Assembly: GCA_017854585.1 (NCBI GenBank)
Contig: JAFMHK010000008.1
Span: forward strand, 63,286 to 119,036
Length of the DNA: 55,751 nt
Source of the DNA: Paracoccaceae bacterium
GTDB taxonomy: Bacteria; Pseudomonadota; Alphaproteobacteria; Rhodobacterales; Rhodobacteraceae
Reading direction: 5' to 3'
In this document: positions 1 through 10,551 of the stretch, piece by piece
Position numbering within the stretch: position 1 is the stretch's first letter
Layout: each line of letters opens with the position of its first letter
Translations under genes and position numbers: made by a program
Notes under the pieces: model-generated
Seen by the model: the letters and a program-made list of their open reading frames with translations, nothing else
The model's database searches: none
What the model was told of the DNA's origin: nothing

Positions 1-1292
1 TGATGCCCGCCCTCTCCCCCACGATGGAGGAAGGCACACTGGCCAAATGGCTGGTGAAAGAAGGCGACACCGTCTCGTCCGGCGACCTGCTGGCCGAGAT
101 CGAAACTGACAAGGCCACCATGGAATTCGAAGCCGTCGATGAAGGCATCGTCGGCAAGATCTTGGTCGCTGAAGGCACCGAAGGCGTGAAGGTCAACAGC
201 CCAATCGCCATCATCCTCGCCGAGGGCGAAAGCGCCAGTGACATTGGGGCGACATCTGCTCCTGCCGCAGCCGCCCCTGCCCCCGCCGCAGCCGCAGCCG
301 AGGCACCTGCTGCCGCCGCTGCCGCCGCGGCACCTGCCCCGGCCGCCACCGTGGCCGCCGATGGCGCGCGCGTCTTCGCCACACCGCTGGCGCGACGCAT
401 CGCCAAGGACAAGGGGCTTGACCTGTCGTCCGTCAAGGGGTCCGGCCCCCATGGCCGCATCATCAAGGCCGATGTGGAAAATGCCACTGCGGCGCCAAAG
501 GCCGCCGCAGCAGCGCCCGCCGCCACGGCCCCAAAAGCCGCAACTGCCGCCATGCCCACCGGTGCGACCGCCGAACAGGTCATGAAGATGTACGAGGGCC
601 GCGAATACCAAGAGGTCAAGCTGGACGGTATGCGCCGCACCGTCGCCGCCCGTCTGACCGAGGCCAAGCAGACCATCCCGCACTTCTATCTGCGCCGGGA
701 TATTCAGCTGGACGCCCTGATGAAGTTCCGGGCGCAGTTGAACAAGCAGCTTGAGGCGCGCGGCGTCAAACTGTCGGTCAATGACTTCATCATCAAGGCC
801 TGCGCCCTTGCCCTGCAGACCGTTCCCGCCGCAAACGCCGCATGGGCGGGCGACCGAATCATTCAGCTCAAGCCTTCCGACGTGGCCGTTGCCGTGGCGA
901 TCGAAGGCGGGCTGTTCACGCCGGTCCTGAAGGACGCCGAGATGAAATCCCTCTCGGCCCTGTCGTCCGAGATGAAGGACCTCGCCGCGCGCGCCCGGAA
1001 CAAGAAACTGGCGCCACATGAATACGTTGGCGGCACGTTCGCCATCTCGAATCTGGGCATGTTCGGCATCGACAACTTCGATGCCGTGATCAACCCGCCG
1101 CACGGGGCCATTCTGGCCGTCGGCGCAGGCGTCAAGAAGCCCGTTGTCGGGGCTGATGGCGAACTGGCCGTTGCGACCGTGATGTCTGTGACGCTGTCGG
1201 TTGATCACCGCGTGATTGACGGCGCAGTCGGGGCTGAATTGCTGACCGCGATCAAGGATAACCTTGAAAATCCGATGGTGATGCTGGCCTGA
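1..1292 (+). CDS. pdhC: Pyruvate dehydrogenase E2 (dihydrolipoamide acetyltransferase), 5' end cut by the window
   Basis: This is the acetyl-transferring core subunit of the pyruvate dehydrogenase complex, which passes acetyl groups from a lipoyl arm to CoA in the cytoplasm. The visible part starts inside the lipoyl domain with the typical [13 protein letters not shown] segment. The lipoyl lysine lies in [10 protein letters not shown], about 37 residues in. Two Ala/Pro-rich linkers flank a peripheral subunit-binding domain (around residues 123-160), followed by a catalytic domain with the active-site motif HRVIDG near the C-terminus. The frame is open at base 1, and relatives carry a few more residues before this methionine, so the true start is outside the window. 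A strong terminator follows, and no lpd gene is present immediately downstream. Confidence 0.96.
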   Translation, partial: MPALSPTMEEGTLAKWLVKEGDTVSSGDLLAEIETDKATMEFEAVDEGIVGKILVAEGTEGVKVNSPIAIILAEGESASDIGATSAPAAAAPAPAAAAAEAPAAAAAAAAPAPAATVAADGARVFATPLARRIAKDKGLDLSSVKGSGPHGRIIKADVENATAAPKAAAAAPAATAPKAATAAMPTGATAEQVMKMYEGREYQEVKLDGMRRTVAARLTEAKQTIPHFYLRRDIQLDALMKFRAQLNKQLEARGVKLSVNDFIIKACALALQTVPAANAAWAGDRIIQLKPSDVAVAVAIEGGLFTPVLKDAEMKSLSALSSEMKDLAARARNKKLAPHEYVGGTFAISNLGMFGIDNFDAVINPPHGAILAVGAGVKKPVVGADGELAVATVMSVTLSVDHRVIDGAVGAELLTAIKDNLENPMVMLA

Positions 1293-1336
1293 TACCGCGA
1301 TCCGACCGGAGGAGGAGCCGGTCGTGACCGCGACCC

Positions 1337-1365
1337 AAGGGGTAGCCGCAAGGCTGCCCCTTTTT
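1337..1365 (+). terminator. Intrinsic terminator after pdhC
   Basis: A 10-bp stem (AGGGGTAGCC with GGCTGCCCCT, one G-T wobble) around a GCAA tetraloop is followed directly by TTTTT. It sits about 45 bases after the pdhC stop codon and before the convergent rluE gene, so it should end the pdh transcript. Confidence 0.9.
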
Positions 1366-1439
1366 CGTTGCCGGTAGTCCGTGGCTTGGGTTCTGCGCCG
1401 AAAGGCCCGGCGCTTCAAATGCAGGGCGCGGCGCCCTGT

Positions 1440-1973
1440 TCACAACGCCTTCCACGTTCCCGGTGCCAACCCCGCAACCGTGTGATTCCCCACTGACCAG
1501 CGGATCAACCGCAGCACCGGCAGGCCGACATGGGCACACATGCGGCGCACCTGCCGGTTGCGACCCTCGGTAATGGTCAATTCCAACCATGCATCCGGCA
1601 CCGTCTTGCGCATGCGCACAGGCGGATCACGCGGCCACAGCCAATCAGGTTGCGGAACCGCGTCCACCTTGGCGGGCCGCGTCGGCCCATCCTTCAACGT
1701 AACGCCCTCGCGCAATCGACTAAGCGCCACCTCGGTCGGCGTCCCTTCGACTTGTGCGAAATAGGTTTTCTCGGTCCGCGCGCGTGGCGAGGTGATGCGC
1801 GCCTGCAGTCGCCCATCGTCGGTCAGGATCAAAAGCCCCTCACTGTCCCGGTCGAGCCGCCCCGCCGCATAGACGCCCGGCAGGTCGATCCAATGCTTCA
1901 ATCCCGGCCACTGCCCTTCATCGGTGAACTGGCTCAGAACATTCATCGGCTTGTTGAAGGCGATCAGGGTCAT
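1440..1973 (-). CDS. rluE: 23S rRNA pseudouridine synthase, RluE-like
   Basis: The 177-residue protein matches the RluE branch of the RsuA/RluB/E/F pseudouridine synthases, which in E. coli modifies U2457 of 23S rRNA. It opens with [17 protein letters not shown], carries the catalytic aspartate in [11 protein letters not shown] (Asp41), and has [10 protein letters not shown] near the C-terminus. It has no N-terminal S4 domain, as expected for RluE. I chose the ATG at 1973 because homologues begin close to this point; the frame remains open upstream, but that part does not look like RluE. Its upstream neighbour on the same strand is polA, ending 58 bases away. Confidence 0.93.
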   Translation of the reverse strand: MTLIAFNKPMNVLSQFTDEGQWPGLKHWIDLPGVYAAGRLDRDSEGLLILTDDGRLQARITSPRARTEKTYFAQVEGTPTEVALSRLREGVTLKDGPTRPAKVDAVPQPDWLWPRDPPVRMRKTVPDAWLELTITEGRNRQVRRMCAHVGLPVLRLIRWSVGNHTVAGLAPGTWKAL

Positions 1974-2031
1974 GGCGCACCGTATGCATGACATGCATAC
2001 CAAAAGCATACCGGTTTCATATGCCGCAAAT

Positions 2032-4860
2032 TCAGTGTGCCTCGGCCCAGTTCGGTCCCTGCCCGGCATCGACTGAGATCGGCACGGTCAGATGCACGGC
2101 GGGTTCCGCCGCCCCTTCCATCACGTCACGCGCGCGCGCGATCAGCCGGTCCGCCGCATCCTCGGCCACCTCGAACAGCAATTCGTCATGCACCTGCAAC
2201 AACATGGTCGCGGGCAGGTCGGCAATGGCCTCATCCATACGGACCATGGCGCGCCGGATGATGTCCGCCGCTGTCCCCTGAATGGGCGCGTTGATGGCCG
2301 CACGTTGGGCAAATCCAGCGCGCGGTCCCTTGGCCGAAATCTCAGGGGTGTGTATCTTGCGGCCAAACAACGTCTGCACGTAACCATTTGTTTTTGCGAA
2401 CTCTTTCGTTTCGGCCATATAGTCCTTGATGCCGGGAAAGCGTTCGAAGTAGCGGTCGATGAACCCCTGCGCCTCGGCGCGAGGAATACGCAGGTTGCGC
2501 GCCAGACCAAAGCCGGAAATGCCATAGATCACGCCGAAATTGATCGCCTTGGCTTGCCTGCGCACGTCCGGCGTCATCTGATCCAGCGGCACGTTGAACA
2601 TTTCCGAGGCCGTGGCGGCGTGGATGTCCTGCCCTTCCTTGAAGGCCTGTTTCAGGGCATCAATACCCGCGATATGCGCCAATATCCGCAACTCGATCTG
2701 GGAATAGTCCAAGGAAACCAGAACTTTGCCCGGCTCCGCCACAAATGCCTCCCGAATCCGGCGCCCCTCCTCGGATCGCACAGGGATATTCTGCAGGTTC
2801 GGGTCCGTCGACGCCAACCGCCCCGTCGTCGCCCCCGCAATGGAATAAGAGGTATGGACCCGTCCCGTGTCACGATTGATGTGGTCTTGCAGCGCGTCAG
2901 TGTAGGTTGATTTCAATTTGGACAGTTGCCGCCAGTCCAGCACGCGCGCGGGCAGGTCATGACCCTGCGCGGCCAAGTCCTCAAGTACGTCGGCACCGGT
3001 GGCATAGGCCCCCGTCTTTCCTTTAACACCGCCCTCCAAGCTCATGTTATCAAAAAGAATTTCGCCCAACTGCTTGGGGCTTCCCACATTGAACGGCTGC
3101 CCGGCGAGTTCGTGGATCTCTGCCTCGAGGCCTGCCATCTTCTGGGCAAATGCGTTTGACATGCGGCTCAGTGTGTCGCGGTCCACCTTAATGCCCGCCA
3201 TCTCCATCCGCGCAAGGACCGGCACCAAGGGGCGTTCCAGCGTTTCATAGACGGTGGTCACCTGTTTGCGATGCAACTGGGGCTTGAACAACTGCCACAG
3301 CCGCCATGTGATATCCGCATCTTCGGCTGCATAGGGGGCGGCATCGTCGATCTTGACCTTGTCAAACGTGACCTGCGCCTTGCCGGAACCCAAAAGCGTT
3401 TTTATCGCAATGGGTTGGTGGCCAAGGTAACGATCAGACAATGTATCCATGCCATGCCCATGCAATCCGGCGTTCATGGCGTAGGACATCAGCATCGTGT
3501 CGTCGATCGGGACGACCTGCACGGCATAGCGGGCGAAAATCTTGGCGTCATATTTCATGTTCTGCCCGATCTTCAGGACCGACGGGTCCTGCAACATCGG
3601 CTTGAGGATCGCCAACGCGTCATCAAGCGGCATCTGCCCCTCATCCAGAGCGCCTGTCGCGAACAGGTCATCACCGCCGGACTTGTGGCCAAGTGGCACG
3701 TAACACGCATCATTGGGGCCAAGCGCCAGCGACACTCCCACCAGATCGGCCACCATCTCGTTCAGGCTTGTGGTCTCGGTGTCGACCGCGACAGTTCCCT
3801 GCGCGACCGCTCGATCGACCCACTTCTGCAACGTCCCCGCATCGCGGACGACAGCGTAATCGGCGATCTCGAAGGGAACCGCCGCAGGCGCGGCCGTATC
3901 ACCCTCAGGGTCAGCGCCGCGCGGATCGGTATCGGGCACGGCAGGCACCTCGACCCCCATCTGTTCCGCGACACGCCGCGTCAGCGAACGGAACTCCATC
4001 GCTGTCAGGAACTCCAGCAGCGGTCCGGCCTCAGGCTCCCGCACCTCTAGGCTGTCCAGCGTCACATCAATCGGCGTGTGGTCATCAAGTATCACCAAGC
4101 GCTTCGACAGTCGGATCTGATCTGCGAATTTGATCAAGGTTTCCCGGCGCTTGGGTTGCTTGATCTCGTCTGCCCGTGCCAGCAGCGTCTCGAGATCACC
4201 AAATTCGTTGATCAAAAGGGCCGCCGTCTTGATCCCGATCCCCGGCGCACCTGGCACGTTGTCAGCGCTGTCGCCCGCCAGTGCCTGCACATCCACCACG
4301 CGGTCTGGTGCGACGCCGAACTTTTCTATCACGCCTTCGCGGTCGATCCGGACGTTCTTCATGGCATCGAACATTTCCACGCCGTCGCCGACCAACTGCA
4401 TCATATCCTTGTCCGATGAGATGATGGTGCACTCCCCTCCCGCCTCGCGTGCCTGACGGGCAAGCGTGGCGATGATGTCGTCGGCCTCGTAACCCTCCAA
4501 CTCCAGACAAGCGAGGTTGAAGGCGCGCGTGGCGTCGCGGGTCAACGGTATTTGCGGGCGCAGGTCTTCGGGCATCGCTTCGCGGTTTGCCTTGTATTGA
4601 TCATACAGGTCGTTGCGGAACGTGTGGCTACCCTTGTCGAACACCACGGCCGCGTGGGTCGGGGCATCGGGGCCGCTATTCGCCTCGATCAACCGATAGA
4701 TCATGTTGCAGAACCCGCTTACCGCCCCAATCGGCAACCCGTCGGACTTGCGTGTAAGGGGCGGCAGGGCGTGATAGGCGCGAAAGATGAAGGCAGAGCC
4801 ATCCACGAGGTGAAGATGATGCCCTTTTCCGAATCCGCCACTCATATCGCCCGCTCCCAT
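2032..4860 (-). CDS. polA: DNA polymerase I
   Basis: This is a full-length (942-residue) three-domain DNA polymerase I for repair and Okazaki fragment processing. Residues about 14-300 form the 5'-3' flap nuclease, with conserved acidic residues in EGYEADDII and SSDKDMMQL. The 3'-5' proofreading domain begins near residue 357 with an intact DTET motif (Asp360, Glu362), so proofreading looks functional. The polymerase domain has motif A (LDYSQIELR), motif B ([14 protein letters not shown]) and motif C (QVHDELLFE). The ATG at 4860 is annotated; an in-frame ATG five codons later (MSGGFGK) is an equally plausible start. Confidence 0.98.
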   Translation of the reverse strand: MGAGDMSGGFGKGHHLHLVDGSAFIFRAYHALPPLTRKSDGLPIGAVSGFCNMIYRLIEANSGPDAPTHAAVVFDKGSHTFRNDLYDQYKANREAMPEDLRPQIPLTRDATRAFNLACLELEGYEADDIIATLARQAREAGGECTIISSDKDMMQLVGDGVEMFDAMKNVRIDREGVIEKFGVAPDRVVDVQALAGDSADNVPGAPGIGIKTAALLINEFGDLETLLARADEIKQPKRRETLIKFADQIRLSKRLVILDDHTPIDVTLDSLEVREPEAGPLLEFLTAMEFRSLTRRVAEQMGVEVPAVPDTDPRGADPEGDTAAPAAVPFEIADYAVVRDAGTLQKWVDRAVAQGTVAVDTETTSLNEMVADLVGVSLALGPNDACYVPLGHKSGGDDLFATGALDEGQMPLDDALAILKPMLQDPSVLKIGQNMKYDAKIFARYAVQVVPIDDTMLMSYAMNAGLHGHGMDTLSDRYLGHQPIAIKTLLGSGKAQVTFDKVKIDDAAPYAAEDADITWRLWQLFKPQLHRKQVTTVYETLERPLVPVLARMEMAGIKVDRDTLSRMSNAFAQKMAGLEAEIHELAGQPFNVGSPKQLGEILFDNMSLEGGVKGKTGAYATGADVLEDLAAQGHDLPARVLDWRQLSKLKSTYTDALQDHINRDTGRVHTSYSIAGATTGRLASTDPNLQNIPVRSEEGRRIREAFVAEPGKVLVSLDYSQIELRILAHIAGIDALKQAFKEGQDIHAATASEMFNVPLDQMTPDVRRQAKAINFGVIYGISGFGLARNLRIPRAEAQGFIDRYFERFPGIKDYMAETKEFAKTNGYVQTLFGRKIHTPEISAKGPRAGFAQRAAINAPIQGTAADIIRRAMVRMDEAIADLPATMLLQVHDELLFEVAEDAADRLIARARDVMEGAAEPAVHLTVPISVDAGQGPNWAEAH

Positions 4861-5136
4861 TTGCTGCGCCGTTTCTACCGCGCCACCGCCGATGGTGCGA
4901 CCGTGTTTTTGCGCACGACGCGCGACGCGCCCACCATCCGGAACGGCTCAGCGGACCCATCTGCAACTGCGTTGGTGATTCAATGAAACATGACGCGACA
5001 ACCTGCGAAGTCGACGCCGCAATGACAAGAATACGAAGTGACAGCGCGCGACCTGACCGAGGATCACGTCGCCGACAAGGCCCGCAGCCAAGACAGGCGT
5101 GACATCACCATGACACCGGGTGCCATGGCCCCTGGG

Positions 5137-5325
5137 TCACGCCCCTTTCACGTCTTGCGCGAAATCCTCATGAATATAGCGTTTGTCGCAATACCCGCAT
5201 TCGACCCAACCGCGATCTTGCGGGATCGACAGCCAGACACGGGGATGGCCCAGCGCGCCCTCGCCGCCGTCACAGGCCAGACGCCAAACGCTCACAATCT
5301 CGGTTTCAGGGGCCGGTGTGGTCAT
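5137..5325 (-). CDS. Zinc-finger domain protein (CHCC type)
   Basis: A 62-residue protein with the zf-CHCC layout: Cys18, His27, then a Cys43-x2-Cys46 knuckle in ECGYCDKRY. This small family is widespread in alphaproteobacteria and resembles the zinc-binding part of the NDUFS6/13-kDa subunit of mitochondrial complex I; its bacterial role is unsettled. It is transcribed divergently from the ABC ATPase gene that begins about 100 bases away. The stretch of about 275 bases between it and polA holds no other convincing gene. Confidence 0.85.
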   Translation of the reverse strand: MTTPAPETEIVSVWRLACDGGEGALGHPRVWLSIPQDRGWVECGYCDKRYIHEDFAQDVKGA

Positions 5326-5426
5326 GTCTGGTTCATCCTTGAACTTGTCGGGCCGAAAGCTGTCGCATACATCGGGTTCATATTGCAGGTTGCAACGCCA
5401 CGGGCAAGCCTGCCGGAAGGAACACC

Positions 5427-6392
5427 ATGTCAGAGAACGCCATCGAAATCCGCAACCTGCGCAAGACCTACGACGGCAGTGGCCGGTCCGCCGCCAAGGA
5501 AGCGCTCAAGGGGATCGATCTGGATATTCCGGCGGGCTGCATCATGGGTCTGCTTGGGCCCAACGGGGCCGGGAAATCCACGCTGATAAATATTCTGGCG
5601 GGGCTCGTCAGAAAAACCGCCGGGCAGGTCAAGATCTGGGGGTTTGATCAGGATGTGAACCCGCGCCAATCACGCGCCGCCATCGGCGTGATGCCGCAAG
5701 AGTTGAATCTTGACCCGTTCTTTACTCCGCGCGCCGCGCTCGAGGTTCAAGCCGGTCTCTATGGCGTGCCCAAGTCGCAACGGCGCAGCGACGAAATTCT
5801 GAAGCTGATTGGCCTCGAGGACAAGGCCGAGGCTTATGCCCGCACCCTTTCAGGCGGGATGCGGCGCCGGTTGCTTCTGGGCAAGGCACTGGTCCACCGG
5901 CCGCAGGTTCTGGTCCTCGATGAACCAACAGCCGGCGTCGATATCGAACTCCGCAACATGCTTTGGCGGAACGTGCGCCGCCTGAACGAGGGCGGGATGA
6001 CCATCATCTTGACCACGCACTATCTGGAAGAGGCTCAGGCGATGTGCGACGAGATCGCCATCATCAATCATGGTGCCCTGATCGTGCGGGATCGCACCGA
6101 AAACCTGCTGGCAAAGATGGACGCAAGAGCATTGGTCATCACCCCGGACGCGCCGTTCGGTTCTGTCGCCTGCCCCGACGGGGTCGAGATGACGGCCCGC
6201 GCCGACGGGACGATCGCCTTCACCTATTCTCGAAATCATACCACGCCCGGCGCCATTCTTGACGCCGTCCGTGCGGCAGGCATCACCATCCGTGACGTCA
6301 GAACCGAAGAGCCCGATCTGGAGGATGTTTTTCTTGCCCTCACATCGGGCAAGGCGCCGCCTTCCCATGACGCGACAGGTGTCTCGACCTAA
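5427..6392 (+). CDS. ABC transporter ATP-binding protein, no permease adjacent
   Basis: This 321-residue protein is an ABC exporter ATPase of the daunorubicin/CcmA-like type. Walker A is GPNGAGKST (residues 44-52), the signature is LSGGM (141-145), Walker B is [10 protein letters not shown] (ending at 170), and the switch histidine is in LTTHYLEEA. The C-terminal ~80 residues form the extension common in this group. A good ribosome site (GGAAGGAA) precedes the ATG. Such ATPases normally need a separate membrane subunit, but the next gene is a convergent HIT protein, so the partner must lie elsewhere or the ATPase serves several permeases. Substrate unknown. Confidence 0.92.
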   Translation: MSENAIEIRNLRKTYDGSGRSAAKEALKGIDLDIPAGCIMGLLGPNGAGKSTLINILAGLVRKTAGQVKIWGFDQDVNPRQSRAAIGVMPQELNLDPFFTPRAALEVQAGLYGVPKSQRRSDEILKLIGLEDKAEAYARTLSGGMRRRLLLGKALVHRPQVLVLDEPTAGVDIELRNMLWRNVRRLNEGGMTIILTTHYLEEAQAMCDEIAIINHGALIVRDRTENLLAKMDARALVITPDAPFGSVACPDGVEMTARADGTIAFTYSRNHTTPGAILDAVRAAGITIRDVRTEEPDLEDVFLALTSGKAPPSHDATGVST

Positions 6393-6586
6393 CCAGCCAT
6401 CGACCACGACCCTTTGCCATCTGACGGCTTCATCTTGGTCAACAAACTCCGGGGGACGACCGCTTGCGGTCGGGGGGCTGGCCCCCATTACAACAGCGCA
6501 AACCGCGATTTCGCCGAAAGACCATGCCCAGCTATCCGCGCATGCCTAGTCTGGTGCCTTGCGGGCCGATGGGATGGCGACCCGCG

Positions 6587-6970
6587 CTAGCCCACCTTTT
6601 GCAACATCCGGCCAAGGGGGCGCCCCGCCAAGATATGCAGGTGATAATGCGGCACCTCCTGCACAGCTGCCTCGCCTGCGTTCGAAATCGTGCGGTAGCC
6701 TTGTCCGCCTTCACCGGGCTGAATCCCGGCGGCGGCGCAAATACGCCCGCACACGCGCGTAAAATCCACGATCTCCGCCTCGCTCGCGGCAAGGGCGAAG
6801 TGGTCGTAGGTCACGTATGGCCCCTTGGGGATCACCAGCACATGCACCGGGGCCTGCGCGTGAATGTCATTGAATGCCAGCGTGTGCTCGGTCTCCATCA
6901 CCGTGTTGTTCGGGATTTCACCACGTAATATCTTGGCAAAAATGTTCTGGTCGTCATAGTCGTAGGGCAA
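6587..6970 (-). CDS. HIT family nucleotide-binding protein (HinT-like)
   Basis: The 127-residue protein has the histidine-triad motif in PHYHLHILAG and the usual N-terminus ending in IFAKILRGEIPN, so it belongs to the HinT branch that hydrolyses purine phosphoramidates and AMP-lysine-type adducts. There is no ATG in the right place. The ribosome site AAGGAG (6977-6982) abuts one TTG codon at 6976 and lies six bases before a second TTG at 6970. I chose the latter because its spacing is normal and the resulting N-terminus matches relatives. It is convergent with the ABC ATPase gene. Confidence 0.93.
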   Translation of the reverse strand: MPYDYDDQNIFAKILRGEIPNNTVMETEHTLAFNDIHAQAPVHVLVIPKGPYVTYDHFALAASEAEIVDFTRVCGRICAAAGIQPGEGGQGYRTISNAGEAAVQEVPHYHLHILAGRPLGRMLQKVG

Positions 6971-6985
6971 CGTCAACTCCTTGTG

Positions 6986-8584
6986 TCAGTCGGCGAAAAG
7001 ATGGGGCGTTTGGGCAATCGCCAATGCCTGATCCGGTGCGATACCGAAAACCTCTGACAACACTGCGGCGTTATCATCGGCGCCTCGCTCCTCCCGGATA
7101 CGGTAGTAGCGTGGAAACTCCGCCTCGCGGATCCGGGTGCTTTCATGCGCGAATTCGTGGCGCAGCGTCGGCATCATCCGCGAGATGACTTCATCGGGCG
7201 TATCGACGGTCGCAAGCCCCACGCGATGGGCGTGCCCGATCAGGTACTGGTCATCAAAAACACATTGAACCTCGATGATCCGGGCATTGGCCCGGTCGCT
7301 CATGAAATCCTGCATCAGATCGATACTTGAAGGGTCGATGCAGATCATCAGCCTGTCGGTCGCGTAGTAATCGAAAAGCATGCGCACCAGGGCCCGCCGA
7401 TGCCTGTTGCGTTTTTCAAGGGTCCGTTCAAGCCCGCCCAAATGCGGGATGGCACAGGATTCCTCGTCGAACAGGTATTCGATGCCCCGCACACCCGTCT
7501 GGTTTTCGGCAGCATGCAGCAAACGCTTTGCAACATGCCATTTCTTGCAGACCAGCATGTACAGGTCACGATCCGTGCCCATTGTCGCTTCACGTTCCCA
7601 GAACCGGGGCGCGAACCTCCGTCCGACACGGCCACGCTCGGTCAGGAAGCTGTGCAGCTTCTCCCCTTCCGTGCTGACCGCGAAATCCACCCGGTCAGAG
7701 GCCCAGAGCGCACCCAGACGTTCCTTCAGAAGGGTGGCCTCCGCGCTGATCTTGCGGGCGAAGAGATAATCCTGACTGATCAGGAGATCATATTGGTCGT
7801 TATAGAAGGTCACCGGCATGCCATAGTCACTGAACATCTTGAATGTCAGTGTTCGGCTTTCGATTTCCTTGTCGGCCACGAGATGCCGCACGAGGGTCTG
7901 AAAGAATGTCTCATCCGGGATCCATGTGGTCCGGAAGAACCGGACGACATCCGGGCGTTTGCGGCAGAACTCCAGAACCGCCTCGATCGTCCGACGGCGC
8001 AGGCACCACCACTGACTGCCGATCATGATTTGCAGGTCTTCGGGAACCGCGCGTTGCAGCCCCAGCGACTTTTGCAGTTCGAAACTGGCATAAAACAGCC
8101 GCTTGTGCGTGCGTTCGTTGAACCAGTGGCGATAGTGCAGGCGTTCGCCCTTGAAGCCGGTCTTGATCCAATCCGAGGTGAAGAAATCAAAGCTTTCAAT
8201 ATAATCTTTGTCGGCAGCTTCAAGGAACCGGTGCGCATAGGCCCCCGATTTGATCGACATGCAGTCACCAGACAACATGTAGAAATGGGTGGCCTTCGGA
8301 AACGCCTCTTCCGCCGCTTCAACGGCATTCAGCGTTGCCTGAACTAGCGACCACTCTCCCCAACCGCACTTGATGCGCCGCTTTGCAAACACCACACCGG
8401 GATTCGCACCCAGCGCCTCGGTCAGCTTCGCATACTCGGCAGGATTGGCGCGGGCGTCAAAATGGATCGCCACGAAGTCACCAGCCGCCGTCAGCCTTTC
8501 GGCTTGGTTGATGATGGCGGGCGCATCTTTGTGGCACAGCAGAATGAACGCGATTTTTGCCATACCGGAAACAACAAGCCCCAT
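6986..8584 (-). CDS. Branching beta-1,6-N-acetylglucosaminyltransferase-like protein (GT14) with DUF5928-type C-terminus
   Basis: The N-terminal ~270 residues look like a Core-2/I-branching (GT14) glycosyltransferase: AFILLCHKD near the start, AIHFDAR, a central YMLSGDC motif and a W-rich SQWWCLRR segment. The remaining ~260 residues resemble the DUF5928 region found attached to this enzyme in Rhodobacteraceae. It probably builds a cell-surface or secreted glycan. The start at 8584 has an AAGGAAAG ribosome site; an alternative ATG at 8563 gives MAKIAF, the start often seen in relatives, but lacks a clear ribosome site. It is divergent from a sulfotransferase gene, suggesting a joint role in a sulfated glycan (inference). 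Confidence 0.85.
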   Translation of the reverse strand: MGLVVSGMAKIAFILLCHKDAPAIINQAERLTAAGDFVAIHFDARANPAEYAKLTEALGANPGVVFAKRRIKCGWGEWSLVQATLNAVEAAEEAFPKATHFYMLSGDCMSIKSGAYAHRFLEAADKDYIESFDFFTSDWIKTGFKGERLHYRHWFNERTHKRLFYASFELQKSLGLQRAVPEDLQIMIGSQWWCLRRRTIEAVLEFCRKRPDVVRFFRTTWIPDETFFQTLVRHLVADKEIESRTLTFKMFSDYGMPVTFYNDQYDLLISQDYLFARKISAEATLLKERLGALWASDRVDFAVSTEGEKLHSFLTERGRVGRRFAPRFWEREATMGTDRDLYMLVCKKWHVAKRLLHAAENQTGVRGIEYLFDEESCAIPHLGGLERTLEKRNRHRRALVRMLFDYYATDRLMICIDPSSIDLMQDFMSDRANARIIEVQCVFDDQYLIGHAHRVGLATVDTPDEVISRMMPTLRHEFAHESTRIREAEFPRYYRIREERGADDNAAVLSEVFGIAPDQALAIAQTPHLFAD

Positions 8585-8703
8585 TCTTTCCTTATTGTCG
8601 TGCCACTAATACCTAACAACGCTTGAAGAAACAGGCTTTCTTTGCTTTTTGGTAGTCTAGCGGCGACACATTCGCCGAATTTATTGAGTGCGAGGCGTAA
8701 CAG

Positions 8704-9522
8704 ATGGGTTTTCCAGGAACGTGGATGACAACCAGCGAAAGCGTGGTTTACCGTGTGGTGCCCAAATGTGCCTGTTCGACGATCGGACAGATCATGTATT
8801 ATTCGGACAACGGCGCGTTCTTTGATGGCGATATTCACGATGCGCAGTCCGGCATGCACAAGTGGGCCCTTGAAGGCAGCCAGAAGCCGATCGAAACCAA
8901 CGTGAAGTCGCATGGATCTTATGCGTTCACCTGCGTGCGCAACCCCTACACACGGATCCTGAGCAGCTTTTTCGACAAGATTTGCGGCATCCAGCGCAAC
9001 GGCAAGCGGTATCGTGGCAACCTTGTTCCCCTGCTGATTCAGAAATACGGAATCGAAGTCGGCGGTGACGACGGCAAGGGCGAGTTTGACCAGATCGCAA
9101 GTTTCCGCCGGTTCCTGCTGTTCACAAGGGATACCATCCGCTGGCGTCGGCCAATGGAACCCGACATCCACTGGTCGGCCATGTCAGGACACGTTTCCAC
9201 ATTCGTGGTGAACGGTGGACGCTATGACAACATCTTCTGGACGGAGAAATTCAACGACGGCATGCAAACGGTCTTGGATAACATCGAGATGGCCCACCCG
9301 GTCGACCTTGCCAGCGTGCCCCGGTTCAACGAAAGCGAGGGCCATGGCCCCAAGCGCTTGCACCCCGTCGAGGACTATTTCGACGATCTGTCGATGCATC
9401 TGGTCTATGAAATCTACAAGAAGGATTTCCAGCTGTTCAAGTATGACTTCGAGAACCCCGGCAACAAGCTGCCAGTCGGAGAGATCGATCTGAACGAGGT
9501 GCACGCCAAGCTCGGGGAATGA
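8704..9522 (+). CDS. Sulfotransferase family 2 protein
   Basis: A 272-residue cytosolic-type carbohydrate sulfotransferase. The 5'-phosphosulfate loop is VPKCACSTIGQ (residues 19-29) and the 3'-phosphate-binding motif is CVRNPYTRILSSFFDK, so it should use PAPS as donor. There is no signal peptide or membrane segment. It is divergently oriented to the GT14-type glycosyltransferase, with about 120 bases between start codons that may hold both promoters. The acceptor is presumably the glycan made by the neighbour, but this is inference from context only. Confidence 0.88.
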   Translation: MGFPGTWMTTSESVVYRVVPKCACSTIGQIMYYSDNGAFFDGDIHDAQSGMHKWALEGSQKPIETNVKSHGSYAFTCVRNPYTRILSSFFDKICGIQRNGKRYRGNLVPLLIQKYGIEVGGDDGKGEFDQIASFRRFLLFTRDTIRWRRPMEPDIHWSAMSGHVSTFVVNGGRYDNIFWTEKFNDGMQTVLDNIEMAHPVDLASVPRFNESEGHGPKRLHPVEDYFDDLSMHLVYEIYKKDFQLFKYDFENPGNKLPVGEIDLNEVHAKLGE

Positions 9523-9558
9523 GGCCCCGGTGACATGGCAAGCCGCTTCGACGATCGC

Positions 9559-10551
9559 TCAGATCAGGCCTTTCGCGGCGAAAACCTCGTTCAGAGGCCG
9601 TTTAGGCCGCGGGCCAATATGGCGAATGACTTCCGCCGCTGCGGCCACCCCCATCTTGCCTGCGGTTTCCAGATCCCGCCCCGTGGCCATGCCAAAGAGG
9701 AAACCGGCGGCGAACTGGTCTCCGGCCCCGGTCGCATCAACGGGCGTGATGCGCTCGACCGGGACCTCCACCCGCGTTCCGCCCTGAATCAGCACGACAG
9801 GATCACCAGACCGCGTACACACCACGGTCTCGCAGACCGAGGCCGCTTGGGACAAGGCGCTGTCCAGATCATCGGTCTGGTACAGCGACAACCATTCTTC
9901 GTTGTTGCCAAGCGTGAAATCCATTGCGCCCGAAATCAACGACAAGAAATCCTCGCGATGACGGTCGGCGCAAAAAGGGTCCGACAGGGTAATGCCAGCC
10001 TTGCCGCCCGCATCATGGCATGCACGCGCGGCGGCCAAGAAAGCTGCCTTCCCCTTGTCCTTGTCGAATAGATACCCTTCGAGAAACAGGAACCGCGCCG
10101 CGCCCATGACCGTGGGATCAACATCGTCGGGGCTCAGTTCGGCCGAAACGCCGAGGTAGGTGTTCATTGAGCGTTCACCGTCGGGCGACACGAAGATCAT
10201 GGAACGCGAGGTCGGCGCGTTGGCATCCGTGATCGGCGCATTGGGAAAACGGGTGCCGCCATCAGCCATGGAGCTTGCATAAAAGCGCCCCAACGCATCA
10301 TCCTTGACCCGACCAACAAACGCGGTGGACAGACCAAGCATCCCGATACCCGCGATGGTATTTGCGACCGATCCGCCGGGGGTCTGAACCCGGTCCGACA
10401 TGGCGCCATAAAGCACCTCTGCGCGTTCGCGCTCGATCAGCTGCATGATGCCCTTGGTGATGCCCATGTTGTCCAGAAAGCTGTCATCGCCGTGGGAAAT
10501 CACATCGACAATCGCGTTGCCGATGCCGACCACATCATAGGTCTTGGTCAT
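9559..10551 (-). CDS. Adenosine kinase / PfkB-family sugar kinase
   Basis: This 330-residue ribokinase-fold enzyme has the N-terminal GIGNAIVD strand, the substrate-side GGSVANT glycine motif, and the C-terminal PfkB signature DATGAGDQFAAGF with its catalytic base aspartate. Close relatives in alphaproteobacteria are annotated as adenosine kinases, making AMP from adenosine and ATP; another sugar kinase role is possible. Its ATG overlaps the TGA of nth in an ATGA junction (10548-10551), so the two genes should be translationally coupled. Confidence 0.9.
   Translation of the reverse strand: MTKTYDVVGIGNAIVDVISHGDDSFLDNMGITKGIMQLIERERAEVLYGAMSDRVQTPGGSVANTIAGIGMLGLSTAFVGRVKDDALGRFYASSMADGGTRFPNAPITDANAPTSRSMIFVSPDGERSMNTYLGVSAELSPDDVDPTVMGAARFLFLEGYLFDKDKGKAAFLAAARACHDAGGKAGITLSDPFCADRHREDFLSLISGAMDFTLGNNEEWLSLYQTDDLDSALSQAASVCETVVCTRSGDPVVLIQGGTRVEVPVERITPVDATGAGDQFAAGFLFGMATGRDLETAGKMGVAAAAEVIRHIGPRPKRPLNEVFAAKGLI

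Noticed and set aside
2092..2910. Plus-strand frame of 272 codons within polA
   Set aside because: Antisense to the conserved polymerase domain, no ribosome site, low-complexity composition.
4861..5136. RNA gene or small ORF between polA and the zinc-finger gene
   Set aside because: No tRNA-like arms, terminator or credible coding frame was found.
6430..6560. GC-rich palindromes between the ABC ATPase and HIT genes as a terminator
   Set aside because: Hairpins such as CGACCGC-TT-GCGGTCG exist, but neither strand has a T run after them.
7400..8347. Plus-strand frame of 315 codons inside the glycosyltransferase gene
   Set aside because: Antisense shadow of a well-supported protein; no family similarity seen.
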